NCBI GenBank assembly: GCA_964461815.1
Contig: CAYWVF010000010.1
Location: forward strand, 1-64,000
DNA length: 64,000 nucleotides
Source: JAAZBA01 sp964461815
Lineage (GTDB): Bacteria; Bacillota; Clostridia; Oscillospirales; QAMX01
Reading direction: 5' to 3'
The notes under the pieces are model-generated. The model had not been told where the DNA came from. It was given only the letters and a program-made list of their open reading frames with translations, and did no database searches. This document shows positions 1 to 8,425 of the stretch, piece by piece. The translations under genes were made by a program, and so were the position numbers. Positions within the stretch are counted from its first letter, which is position 1, and every line of letters begins with the position of its first letter.

Positions 1-1834
1 TGTACCAAATACCGTCATCATGCTTTTCAGGCATACATACAGATGCTGTCATAGCGATATGATTATCATACATATAGCTCCATGATACATCGCTATCCCA
101 TCTCATAGTTTTTGCATTAAGCGTTCCTATATTGCATCTGTACTGCACAGGTACACGCTCGACTCTGCCATCGGAATACTCGATCTCATACTCACCTACC
201 GTAAGCTTTTCATCGTCATAGTAAGGATCCTCGCATAGCTTGTCACCCTCCTGCCAACGATCCTTCATCGTATGGAGCACCTCAATATGATCTCCTGCAA
301 GCGTATCACGGTTTCTGTATAAGTACATTTCCTGCATTACATCGAACAGATTCTTTTCGTATTCCCATTCTTCCCTGTCATGACCCCAGCTTATCGCCGT
401 ACCATAACCGATACCGAACATTGTTTCCCACAGCTGCAAGCCCTTCTCGGTAGTTTCGATCCAGCTTGATACACTAAAGCCCTTCGCACCATATTCAAAG
501 CGTTTTTTATAATTATTCAGTGCCGGTGGAGTACAGTTTCCATAGATCATTTCCAAATCATGCTTAATAAACTCGTCAATGAGTCTTGGCTCTACCGTCC
601 AATACCAGTTTACATACATTATATCCTTTGGCATTTTATCGATGCAGTCGGCTGTATCTCTAATATGCTGATGGAATCCGTTTTCAAGTGCTTCCTGCGA
701 TGGTTTAAACCAATGTCTCTCATATAATGGGTAATCCTTGCCCATAACATTGACTGTTTTATCTGTTTTCAGATTATAGACGTGCTTCTCCGAACCGCCG
801 TGAGATTCTCCTGCTTTATCAGTCACTCTGATGAGCTTGTCTGCCCACATCATGGTCTTGATCCCACGTGCTTTCAGATAATTATAGCTCTTCATTACAT
901 CTTCAACATAAAGATCAGCCGGATTTTTATCCTTACACTTATCGCATACACACATCACCCACCACTCATCATGACCGATGTGCAGCATTGACGGCTTAAA
1001 TACATCTATTACCTCATCGTACAAATCAAACACCAGCTTATAAAGATCCGGGTTTGACGGGCAGGCTGTTGATGCAAACGGTTCGTCGTCACATTCACGA
1101 AGCTCAGGATGGCTTATCAGTATATATTCACTGTGAGTAAGCGATGGTACCTCGGGAATGATCTCAATACAACGTTCATTGCAATATGCAACAATCTCAC
1201 GCATTTCATCCTGCGAATAGATATCTCCGTTTGCATTGTATGTATGGATGGAATTCTTTGTACACTTATAGCAATTTCCTGCAACATATGTCTTACCGTT
1301 AAATTCCAGCATAGACTTGCAGTACTCAGCCCAGGTAGAGTTGATCTCCGGGTGTCTCTTAAACTCCATCGCTCCTCCGATCTCAAGCAGGATAGCGTTA
1401 TATCCGAGCTGCACCAGCATATCTACAAACTTTTTAAAATATGAAAGCTCGCTTTTCGGAGGCAGGAATATTCTCACACTGCGGTGAGGTACCGACGGAA
1501 AGCTGTAGATCACACCTTTATCAAGTCCGTCTTCGTATCTGGCTTTCAGTGAATAAGCTGCGTATAGTGATGCACGGTCTGTATCGGCATACACTGTGAC
1601 CGTATCGGAAATATTAATTATAAAGCCCTCTGAATTTTCAGAGTATTCTTTATTGAGCTTATTCTTGATAAGTGCCTTAGCTTCATCGTCAATTTTCTTG
1701 AAATTAACGGCTGTTTCTCCACCTGTAAGATCGGAAATGACCTTCTTTCCAACGCCGTCTATTCCCGTACTTTCACCTGAAAGCTTGATTTTTCCATCGT
1801 ATTCCGTGCTGTAGCTGTCAATAAGCAATCTCAT
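1..1834 (-). CDS. GH20-type beta-N-acetylhexosaminidase-like protein (3' end beyond window)
   Basis: The reading frame runs from an ATG at 1834 without a stop to the left edge, so about 611 codons are visible and the C-terminus is missing. Residues 1-115 resemble the small alpha/beta domain that precedes GH20 barrels. The barrel carries HIGHDEWW near residues 285-292, matching the HxGxDE signature in which the Asp-Glu pair does substrate-assisted catalysis in family 20. No signal peptide is seen, so a cytoplasmic enzyme acting on imported amino-sugar oligosaccharides is likely; this is inference. It starts 5 bases after the thpR stop, so the two genes are probably co-transcribed. Family assignment is fairly firm; the exact substrate is unknown. 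Confidence 0.78.
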   Translation of the reverse strand, partial: MRLLIDSYSTEYDGKIKLSGESTGIDGVGKKVISDLTGGETAVNFKKIDDEAKALIKNKLNKEYSENSEGFIINISDTVTVYADTDRASLYAAYSLKARYEDGLDKGVIYSFPSVPHRSVRIFLPPKSELSYFKKFVDMLVQLGYNAILLEIGGAMEFKRHPEINSTWAEYCKSMLEFNGKTYVAGNCYKCTKNSIHTYNANGDIYSQDEMREIVAYCNERCIEIIPEVPSLTHSEYILISHPELRECDDEPFASTACPSNPDLYKLVFDLYDEVIDVFKPSMLHIGHDEWWVMCVCDKCKDKNPADLYVEDVMKSYNYLKARGIKTMMWADKLIRVTDKAGESHGGSEKHVYNLKTDKTVNVMGKDYPLYERHWFKPSQEALENGFHQHIRDTADCIDKMPKDIMYVNWYWTVEPRLIDEFIKHDLEMIYGNCTPPALNNYKKRFEYGAKGFSVSSWIETTEKGLQLWETMFGIGYGTAISWGHDREEWEYEKNLFDVMQEMYLYRNRDTLAGDHIEVLHTMKDRWQEGDKLCEDPYYDDEKLTVGEYEIEYSDGRVERVPVQYRCNIGTLNAKTMRWDSDVSWSYMYDNHIAMTASVCMPEKHDDGIWY

Positions 1835-1839
1835 TTTCT

Positions 1840-2370
1840 TCACCCAAGATCCTTTCTGTATAATTCCGTATATGTAAGTCTTCCTCGTATTCTCTCCGAT
1901 CTCATCACGCTGATACGGTCAACCTTTACCTCCATCGGCTGATAGGTCGGAACACTGGCATTACTTCTGACAATGCATTCACGAGCAATAGTTAAATGCG
2001 GCTTGAATGTTCTTTTTTCAAGCTCAAACCCTGCTTGGCGAAGCTTATCAGCTATAAAGAGATGTATTTTTTCCAGCTCGTCATATTTTTTTACACCAAG
2101 CCACCATATATCTCCACCCTCACGTCTGAAGCGTCCAATCCCACTGATAACAAATTCGTTCGACGGTGAATCTATGCTTTCCACTGCATCACAAATCATA
2201 TTCAATTCATTCTTCTCAACGTCACCGATAAACATAACAGTCAGATGAAAATTCTCCTGTCGTGAAAAGGTTCCGCACTCAGATATGGACTTTAGCTGAT
2301 CCTGCACAGAGGAGATAAATTCCTTCGTATCTTTATCAAAATTTACAGCTATGAATATTCTCTCACTCAT
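1840..2370 (-). CDS. thpR: RNA 2',3'-cyclic phosphodiesterase (2H / LigT family)
   Basis: This 176-residue protein has both HxT motifs of the 2H phosphoesterase family, HLT at residues 42-44 and HLT at 125-127, spaced as usual for bacterial ThpR/LigT proteins. These enzymes open 2',3'-cyclic phosphate ends on RNA, and some have weak 2'-5' RNA ligase activity in vitro; the cellular role is poorly known. The protein is full length for the family. A near-consensus promoter lies upstream at 2454-2482, and the GH20-like gene follows after 5 bases, giving a two-gene unit that joins RNA end processing with a glycosidase without an obvious functional link. Confidence 0.87.
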   Translation of the reverse strand: MSERIFIAVNFDKDTKEFISSVQDQLKSISECGTFSRQENFHLTVMFIGDVEKNELNMICDAVESIDSPSNEFVISGIGRFRREGGDIWWLGVKKYDELEKIHLFIADKLRQAGFELEKRTFKPHLTIARECIVRSNASVPTYQPMEVKVDRISVMRSERIRGRLTYTELYRKDLG

Positions 2371-2453
2371 ATTTGTTCTACACTCCGAATAAAAGCAAAT
2401 AAATAATCAAAACCCGATTTTCAGTCTTTAATTACGATAAATACTCTTTTTTT

Positions 2454-2482
2454 ATTTTATCACCTTTCACACCTATTGTCAA
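2454..2482 (-). promoter_or_regulatory. Promoter of thpR operon
   Basis: On the minus strand there is a TTGACA -35 (2477-2482), a 17-base spacer and a TAAAAT -10 (2454-2459), upstream of the thpR start at 2370. Confidence 0.75.
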
Positions 2483-2506
2483 CATATATCGTCCTTACTA
2501 ACAGCT

Positions 2507-2521
2507 TAGACATAATGTCTA
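2507..2521. promoter_or_regulatory. Palindrome TAGACAT-A-ATGTCTA between divergent promoters
   Basis: A perfect 7-bp inverted repeat with a one-base centre lies between the thpR promoter and the GH127 promoter. Its position suits an operator for one or both units. It does not match the Bacillus AraR box, and no regulator gene is adjacent, so the binding protein is unknown. Confidence 0.4.
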
Positions 2522-2541
2522 CTTTGAGGACAAAATGAGCA

Positions 2542-2570
2542 TTGACTTTTCGTCACACGTATGATTAAAT
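2542..2570 (+). promoter_or_regulatory. Promoter of GH127 gene
   Basis: TTGACT -35 (2542-2547), a 17-base spacer and TTAAAT -10 (2565-2570, or TAAATA one base on) lie 30 bases before the GH127 start. A strong AGGAGG site follows at about 2587. Confidence 0.6.
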
Positions 2571-2600
2571 ATATATATCATCGAACAGGAGGTATAATAT

Positions 2601-4430
2601 ATGAACAACTATATGTTTCCTAAACATACAGATTTTACCTTATCCGACGGTTTTTGGTCAAGCAGACAGCAACTGCTCAGCGAAGTCACCATATATGCCG
2701 TTCGCGACAGATTTCGCGAGACCGGGCGTTTTGATGCAATGCATTGCAACTGGATCAACGGAATGCCTAACAGACCGCATGTATTCTGGGACTCCGACAT
2801 TGCAAAATGGGTCGAATCCGCAGCATATCTAATTGCACAGGGTAAAAATCTCGATCTGCAAGACGATGTTGAAGCTGTGATCGATTGTATCGAGAAAAAC
2901 ATGGACGATACAGGCTATTTTAACTCATATTACCTTTCTATTTGTCCATCCGAACGATATACAGATCGTAACGAGCATGAATTATATACCTCCGGTCATC
3001 TCATTGAAGCCGCTATCGCCTACTATGAAGCAACAGGTCGCGATAGGTTTTTAAAGCTCATGATAAAAAATGTTGAGTGCATTGAACGTGCATTTGTAAC
3101 AGAACGCACTGCATCGTTCTATACTCCCGGTCATGAGGAAATAGAGCTTGCTCTGTTCAAGCTTTACAAGGTCACGGGAGACCGACGTCACTTTGAGCTT
3201 GCAAAGCATTTTATTGAGGAACGTGGAAAGCATGAAGATGAGGGACTGAATTTCCCACCATTCATACCACTAAGCTTTCAAAGCCATCTTCCAGTTCGTG
3301 AGCAGACGACAGCAGAGGGACACAGTGTACGTGCTACATATCTTTACTGCGGTATGGCTGACGAGGCTATATTGGCAGGTGACGAAGAGCTGTTCAACGT
3401 ATGTAAGACGTTATTCCTCAATATAATAGAACGCAGAATGTATATAACAGGCGGCATAGGCTCTACACGCTTCGGTGAAGCATTTACAGTCGATTATGAT
3501 CTTCCCAATCTTCATGCATATACCGAGACATGTGCAGCCATCGGTCTGTCATTCTTTGCAAAGCGTATGCTTATCATGGATAACAACAGTATTTACTCGG
3601 ATACGATCGAACGTATTATTTATAACGGCTTTCTCTCAAGCTTCTCGCTTTCCGGCAATGAATTTTTCTACGAAAACGCCCTCGAGGTAACGGAATTCCT
3701 CAGAGCACGTAATAAAGCATTCAAGGAAGATCCCGATCCGCTGCCTCCGTCACGCCGTTCGAGAGTCTTTAATTGTTCATGCTGTCCTCCGAATATTACC
3801 CGTATGCTTTCTCTCATAAATGAGTTTGTCTATACGTTCAGTGATGATACCGTTTTTGTGCACCAGTATATCCCCGGATGCTCCGATGCTGTGAAAATCA
3901 CTACAGAATACCCTCTTAACGGTCATATTGAGCTTGAAACAGATCGTTTTGAATATATAGCTGTTAGAATTCCCGGATGGTGCGACAGCTACAGCATAAA
4001 AAACAGCAACGGTGACACGATGAGCTGTGAATTAAAGGACGGCTACGCTTATCTTCCCAAGGGGAAATATATAATAGATCTTGATATGGAGCCCACCTGG
4101 TACGAGGCAGATCCACATGTATGTGAAGATGCCGGACGTGTTGCTCTTATGCGAGGTCCTGTTGTGTATTGTCTGGAGGCTATCGATAACGGCGAGCTGC
4201 TGCATGATATAACCGTATCTACGGAGGATAATTTCGAGCTCGATCTCTCAACGTCATATGGTGTCCCGGATATACTTGCTGACGGCTTCAGACATGATAT
4301 GGCTGATTTTAACACACTTTATCGCAAGAAAACCGACAAAAAAGTATCTCAGCGTCTCAGATTTATACCATACTTTACATTTGCCAACAGAGAGAAAACC
4401 GATATGACAGTTTGGGTCAAGCATGCATAA
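2601..4430 (+). CDS. GH127 beta-L-arabinofuranosidase
   Basis: The 609-residue protein matches the GH127 (formerly DUF1680) family in length and sequence. The family signature CSCCPPN is at residues 392-398; in the characterised Bifidobacterium enzyme HypBA1 the equivalent cysteines bind zinc and one is the nucleophile. The N-terminal part has the alpha-helical barrel features of the family (ESAAYLI, ELYTSGHLIEAA). There is no signal peptide, so it should act inside the cell on imported arabino-oligosaccharides, releasing L-arabinose. The start is set by AGGAGG 8 bases upstream. The next gene is ribulokinase, which supports an L-arabinose salvage role; no araA or araD lies in the window. Confidence 0.9.
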   Translation: MNNYMFPKHTDFTLSDGFWSSRQQLLSEVTIYAVRDRFRETGRFDAMHCNWINGMPNRPHVFWDSDIAKWVESAAYLIAQGKNLDLQDDVEAVIDCIEKNMDDTGYFNSYYLSICPSERYTDRNEHELYTSGHLIEAAIAYYEATGRDRFLKLMIKNVECIERAFVTERTASFYTPGHEEIELALFKLYKVTGDRRHFELAKHFIEERGKHEDEGLNFPPFIPLSFQSHLPVREQTTAEGHSVRATYLYCGMADEAILAGDEELFNVCKTLFLNIIERRMYITGGIGSTRFGEAFTVDYDLPNLHAYTETCAAIGLSFFAKRMLIMDNNSIYSDTIERIIYNGFLSSFSLSGNEFFYENALEVTEFLRARNKAFKEDPDPLPPSRRSRVFNCSCCPPNITRMLSLINEFVYTFSDDTVFVHQYIPGCSDAVKITTEYPLNGHIELETDRFEYIAVRIPGWCDSYSIKNSNGDTMSCELKDGYAYLPKGKYIIDLDMEPTWYEADPHVCEDAGRVALMRGPVVYCLEAIDNGELLHDITVSTEDNFELDLSTSYGVPDILADGFRHDMADFNTLYRKKTDKKVSQRLRFIPYFTFANREKTDMTVWVKHA

Positions 4431-4434
4431 TTTA

Positions 4435-4463
4435 TTGCATATTTTCTGTGCATATGATATAAT
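4435..4463 (+). promoter_or_regulatory. Promoter of araB
   Basis: TTGCAT -35 (4435-4440), a 17-base spacer and a perfect TATAAT -10 (4458-4463) begin 4 bases after the GH127 stop, so the ribulokinase gene can be transcribed by itself. Confidence 0.7.
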
Positions 4464-4499
4464 TATACATATTATACAATGAAAGGCTGAACAATTATC

Positions 4500-6146
4500 A
4501 TGTCCAAATATTCACTGGGTCTTGATTTCGGAACACTTTCCTGCCGTGCATTGCTTGCAAATGTCGAGACAGGTGAGGAGCTGTGCTCCGCAATATATGA
4601 ATACCCTCATGCTGTAATGGATGAGATGCTGCCTGACGGCACGAAGCTTGGCGCAGACTGGGCATTACAGCATCCGACCGACTATATAAATGCACTTTCT
4701 TACACGATCCCTAAGGTAATAGAGGAATCCGGTGTCTCCGCAGGCGATATAATCGGTGTTGGCATTGACTTCACAACATGTACTGTGCTGCCCGTCAAAG
4801 CAGACGGTACGCCTCTGTGCTTCTTACCTGAATACAGCACTCATCCACATGCTTATGTAAAGCTCTGGAAGCATCATGCCGCACATAAGCAGGCTTCAAA
4901 GATCACCGAAATAGCCGAAGCACGTGGTGAAGCATGGCTCTCACGCTACGGAGGTAAGGTCAGTGCTCAATGGGCAATACCAAAGCTATGGCAGATACTC
5001 GAAGAAGATCCCGATATATACGATGCCATGGATTACTTTATCGAAGCAGGCGACTGGATAGTGTGGCAGCTTACAGGTGTACAGACACGTAACTCCTGTA
5101 TGGCAGGCTACAAAGCCATGTGGCACAAGACTGACGGATACCCATCAAAGGAATTTTTCAAAGCACTTGATCCTCGTCTTGAAAATGTTATTGAGGATAA
5201 ATTCAACTGTCCTGTTTCCTCTGTCGGCTCAAGGGCAGGTGAAATCACTAAGGAAGCCGCATCACTCACCGGACTTCTTCCCGGCACAGCTGTAGCAGTA
5301 AGCATCGGTGACGCTCACTCTGCTTTTCCTAGTCTTAAAATTGATTCTCCCGGCAAATGCCTTATGATACTCGGCACTTCGACATGCCACTTTTTACTGA
5401 GTAAGGAGGAGCATATAGTACCAGGTATCTGCGGAGTTGTTGAGGATGGTGTAAGCCCCGGATTCTTCTGCTATGAAGCCGGACAGGCATGCTGCGGTGA
5501 TCATTTTGCATGGTTTGTCAAGAACTGTATGCCCGAATCATACGCAATAGCCGCACGAGAGGCAGGCATGGGCGCACATGAATACTTAACAATGAAAGCA
5601 AGTACGCTCGTTCCCGGTGAATCAGGTATAATCGCACTTGACTGGTGGAATGGAAACCGCTCTGTGCTCGATGATCCTGAGCTTACCGGTCTGTTCCTCG
5701 GCATGACACTTCAAACTAAGCCCGAGGAGCTTTACCGTGCTCTCATCGAAGCAACCGCTTTCGGTACACGACGTATAATAGAAGCTTACCGTAATAGTGG
5801 CATAGCTGTCAACGAGATATATGCATCAGGCGGCATTTCCCGCAAGAACAAGATGATGATGCAGATATATTCCGATGTGCTGAACATGCCTATACGCATC
5901 GGTGGAAGCAGTCAGGGCGGTGCTCACGGAGGCACGATCTTCGGAGCCGTAGCTGCCGGAAGTGAGAGAGGCGGATACGATGATTTCTACGAGGCATCTC
6001 GTATCATGGGTAATCTTTCCGATGAAGCATATGAACCTATCGAAGCAAATGTTGCACCGTATGATAGACTATACAACGAATATGTTACATTGCATGACTA
6101 TTTCGGCACAGGTCTGAATGATGTTATGAAAAGACTGAAACGATAA
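4500..6146 (+). CDS. araB: Ribulokinase (FGGY family)
   Basis: The 548-residue protein is a full-length FGGY carbohydrate kinase most like AraB, which phosphorylates L-ribulose with ATP in the cytoplasm to L-ribulose-5-phosphate in L-arabinose breakdown. The N-terminal phosphate motif GLDFGTLSCRALL (residues 7-19), the central GTSTCHFLL segment and the C-terminal ATAFGTRRIIEAY and ASGGISRKN segments are all present. The AraB-type FGTLSCRA form separates it from xylulokinases and glycerol kinases. It follows a GH127 arabinofuranosidase at 70 bases, has its own promoter, and ends at a bidirectional terminator. Confidence 0.92.
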   Translation: MSKYSLGLDFGTLSCRALLANVETGEELCSAIYEYPHAVMDEMLPDGTKLGADWALQHPTDYINALSYTIPKVIEESGVSAGDIIGVGIDFTTCTVLPVKADGTPLCFLPEYSTHPHAYVKLWKHHAAHKQASKITEIAEARGEAWLSRYGGKVSAQWAIPKLWQILEEDPDIYDAMDYFIEAGDWIVWQLTGVQTRNSCMAGYKAMWHKTDGYPSKEFFKALDPRLENVIEDKFNCPVSSVGSRAGEITKEAASLTGLLPGTAVAVSIGDAHSAFPSLKIDSPGKCLMILGTSTCHFLLSKEEHIVPGICGVVEDGVSPGFFCYEAGQACCGDHFAWFVKNCMPESYAIAAREAGMGAHEYLTMKASTLVPGESGIIALDWWNGNRSVLDDPELTGLFLGMTLQTKPEELYRALIEATAFGTRRIIEAYRNSGIAVNEIYASGGISRKNKMMMQIYSDVLNMPIRIGGSSQGGAHGGTIFGAVAAGSERGGYDDFYEASRIMGNLSDEAYEPIEANVAPYDRLYNEYVTLHDYFGTGLNDVMKRLKR

Positions 6147-6150
6147 AATA

Positions 6151-6216
6151 AAGGCTGCGGCTGTGATATACAACAAAAGTCAAACACTTTTTGATGCATA
6201 TCACAGCCGTAGCCTT
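6151..6216. terminator. Bidirectional terminator between araB and degV
   Basis: A 19-bp stem with one mismatch pairs 6151-6169 with 6198-6216 around a 28-base loop. A-rich and T-rich flanks allow it to end transcription from both convergent genes. Confidence 0.7.
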
Positions 6217-6221
6217 ATTAA

Positions 6222-7064
6222 TTATTTTCTTATAAACAATATTCCCAAAGTACCTGGACCACAGTGACACGATACAGTACATCCGGCTGTAGTCTCCATC
6301 AGCTCTGTAAAGCCGCCCTTGCTTTCAGCAACTTCTCTTGCTGTTTTCAAGTCTTCGTCTGATATCGGAGTATATGTTAAGAACGCCCTGTCTCTTACTA
6401 TATCTTCACGGTTTTCAAGTCGTTCCGAAATATACTGTGTCAAGCATTTGCCGTATGTACCTCTATACTTCTTTACGACCTGCATCTTGCCGCCTATTAC
6501 CTCTATACAAGGCTTCAGCTTCAAAATATTCGCACCGAGAGCCGCTACCATGGAGCAGCGCCCGCCTTTTACCATGTAGTCGAGTCTGTCCATAATAAAG
6601 CTCGTCTCTATCTTATCTGTCAATTCACGAAGCTCATCGCAAAGCGCTGTGACATCCGTACAGTTTTTAGCCCTTTCACATGCTTCAACAACAATAAGTC
6701 CCTGACCTGTTGACAAATTCTTCGAATCTATAACATATACATTGTCAAAGTCCGATGCAGCTATGCTTGCATTCTGATAACAGGACGAAAAATCCGACCC
6801 GATATTTATATGAATAACAGCATCATGATCGCTTGAAAATTTCCCGAATATTTCGCTATACCTGTCAACATTCACCGCTGCCGTTGAGCACAGTGCTCCT
6901 CCGTTGTTTACATGCTCGAAAATATCCTCCGACGTTATATCTATACCGTCCTCGTACTCTGCCCCATCTTTATTAACCTTTAGCGGAACTATAGTGATAT
7001 CGTATCTTTGAATGATCTGCTCTGATAAGTCGCATGTACTGTCCGATGTGACTTTTATTTTCAT
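6222..7064 (-). CDS. DegV family fatty-acid-binding protein
   Basis: The 280-residue protein begins with the DegV pattern VTSDSTCDLSEQ and has the later IGSDFSSCYQN and MDRLDYMVKGGRCS segments, so it is a complete family member. DegV proteins bind a single fatty acid; in Firmicutes such proteins (FakB) present exogenous fatty acids to the kinase FakA, which is not in this window. A second DegV gene lies at 20207-21082, so the two may favour different acyl chains (inference). It has its own promoter and lies downstream of a TetR-type gene on the same strand, whose product might control it. Confidence 0.88.
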   Translation of the reverse strand: MKIKVTSDSTCDLSEQIIQRYDITIVPLKVNKDGAEYEDGIDITSEDIFEHVNNGGALCSTAAVNVDRYSEIFGKFSSDHDAVIHINIGSDFSSCYQNASIAASDFDNVYVIDSKNLSTGQGLIVVEACERAKNCTDVTALCDELRELTDKIETSFIMDRLDYMVKGGRCSMVAALGANILKLKPCIEVIGGKMQVVKKYRGTYGKCLTQYISERLENREDIVRDRAFLTYTPISDEDLKTAREVAESKGGFTELMETTAGCTVSCHCGPGTLGILFIRK

Positions 7065-7109
7065 TTTATACCTCCAAAATGCAGATTACATTAGCACATT
7101 CCGATATAT

Positions 7110-7138
7110 ATTATACTATTTTAAGTCACACTAAACAA
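7110..7138 (-). promoter_or_regulatory. Promoter of degV (first copy)
   Basis: On the minus strand, TTGTTT -35 (7133-7138), a 17-base spacer and TATAAT -10 (7110-7115) lie 46 bases before the degV start. Confidence 0.65.
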
Positions 7139-7197
7139 TTACTTCTAATCAACACTGTTAAGATAATTATACAAAATATAAAATATGTATAGTTATC

Positions 7198-7794
7198 TCA
7201 CCTTTTTATTGTCATAAATATTTCCGATTCAAGCATATTCTTCAAAACCTGCCTGGCATCGGCACGTACCTTTTCCATCGGCACCTTTGCCTTGTATTGT
7301 CCGCTGACAAAGCTGCTCATTCCACTGCATAAAAAAGCTGCAATATCCTTTATTCTGTACTTCGGTATAAGATATCTGTCGTTTATGATTATACTCATCT
7401 CAATGTTTTTCTGGATATACTGATATAGAGAGAAATACAAATACGGATTATCCTCGGATGTGACGAGCATAAAAAGCTCGATATTCTTCTCACATACCGA
7501 TAATATACTTTCCAAAAGATTACAGAAGCTCTCTACCAAATCACCGTTTTTGTTCTTTTCCCTCTCAATGACCCAATATTTATCAATAACGAGCCTCATC
7601 AAATCATTGTAAACATCATCTATTAGCTCATATTTATCGTTGTAGTGAGCATAAAACGTTATCCTGCTTGTCTCTGCATTTTTACACAGCTCTGTTACAG
7701 TGATCTGCTCAAATGGCTTCTCCTCCAGCATCCTTATCAATGTATCGCGAAGATTCTTTTTCGTTTTCTTTATTCTTTTGTCATCATTATTCAT
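7198..7794 (-). CDS. TetR/AcrR-type transcriptional regulator
   Basis: The 198-residue protein has an N-terminal TetR helix-turn-helix at about residues 14-60 (LRDTLIRMLEEKPFEQITV, then ETSRITFYAHYNDKYEL), followed by a helical ligand domain of the kind seen in DhaS/YxaF-like members. TetR proteins are usually repressors that release DNA on binding a small molecule. The ribosome site is weak (AGATGAT) although the promoter is a perfect consensus. The gene downstream is degV; the divergent gene is a lytic transglycosylase. Either could be its target, but no clear shared operator was recognised. Confidence 0.82.
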   Translation of the reverse strand: MNNDDKRIKKTKKNLRDTLIRMLEEKPFEQITVTELCKNAETSRITFYAHYNDKYELIDDVYNDLMRLVIDKYWVIEREKNKNGDLVESFCNLLESILSVCEKNIELFMLVTSEDNPYLYFSLYQYIQKNIEMSIIINDRYLIPKYRIKDIAAFLCSGMSSFVSGQYKAKVPMEKVRADARQVLKNMLESEIFMTIKR

Positions 7795-7829
7795 ATCATC
7801 TATACCGTTTTCCCAAAATCTTCAATACA

Positions 7830-7858
7830 ATTATATTATAGTACTCTTTAATTGTCAA
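7830..7858 (-). promoter_or_regulatory. Consensus promoter of TetR-type gene
   Basis: On the minus strand, TTGACA (7853-7858), a 17-base spacer and TATAAT (7830-7835) form a perfect SigA consensus 36 bases before the gene. Confidence 0.8.
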
Positions 7859-8184
7859 CAGCTAACGTTGGCGGTATTTGAGATGCGCTTATATACTCAC
7901 AATACAGCATAGAATATTGCTCAGTTTTTTGAAGCTTAACAAAAAAATAAACATTATTCATACTTTTCGGAAGTCAAATCATCCTGTGGATGGGGATTTT
8001 CGATCTCAAAAAGTGTCAAATCGATCGAACAGACATGATAAGTTCTGACATCATGCCCTCCATTTTGTTAATATTTTATACATTATTTCGAAAATTACGC
8101 TCCCATTTTATGTAATTACAGGATTATTTTTACTAAAAAATAACCAAAAATAGTGTACTAAGCTTTAAATGTAAAATTCTGGGC
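7859..8184. other. Gene-free AT-rich intergenic stretch
   Basis: No credible gene lies here. It contains an imperfect pair of arms CATGAT and ATCATG around 8050-8070 that might be an operator, but nothing decisive. The right part leads into the promoter of the lytic transglycosylase. Confidence 0.5.
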
Positions 8185-8213
8185 TTGACAAAAGTATTGT
8201 TTGCGGTTATCAT
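8185..8213 (+). promoter_or_regulatory. Promoter of lytic transglycosylase leader
   Basis: TTGACA -35 (8185-8190), a 17-base spacer and TATCAT -10 (8208-8213). Transcription should start near 8220, about 200 bases before the start codon, leaving a long untranslated leader. Confidence 0.75.
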
Positions 8214-8217
8214 AGTT

Positions 8218-8425
8218 GACGTTGATGCCGTCCACCTACTTAAGCCTTGCCGAAGAAATTCTATGTAAATGTGGTCAATACACAAGTGATCTGATACCGT
8301 CTATGACGCTGTGTGTAAATATTCAAAGCGTTCGGTAAGTTAACAACATAAATCTTAAATTTATGTTCTATGTACAACTATAAAAAAATACAATAGTAGT
8401 AACTTTACTATTGTCGGAGGTAATT
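8218..8425 (+). promoter_or_regulatory. Long structured 5' leader, possible regulatory RNA
   Basis: Several complementary segments are visible. CTTGCCGAA (8246-8254) pairs with TTCGGTAAG (8331-8339) with one G-U, closing a domain of about 75 bases. Inside it TACACA can pair with TGTGTA, or ACGCT (8306-8310) with AGCGT (8327-8331), and these choices compete. A second hairpin, AACATAAAT with ATTTATGTT, lies at about 8344-8366. A third, CAATAGTA with TACTATTG, ends just before the ribosome site at 8415-8420. Cell-wall hydrolase genes in Firmicutes are often under c-di-AMP (ydaO-type) or other riboswitches, but I do not recognise a known consensus here. Confidence 0.4.
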
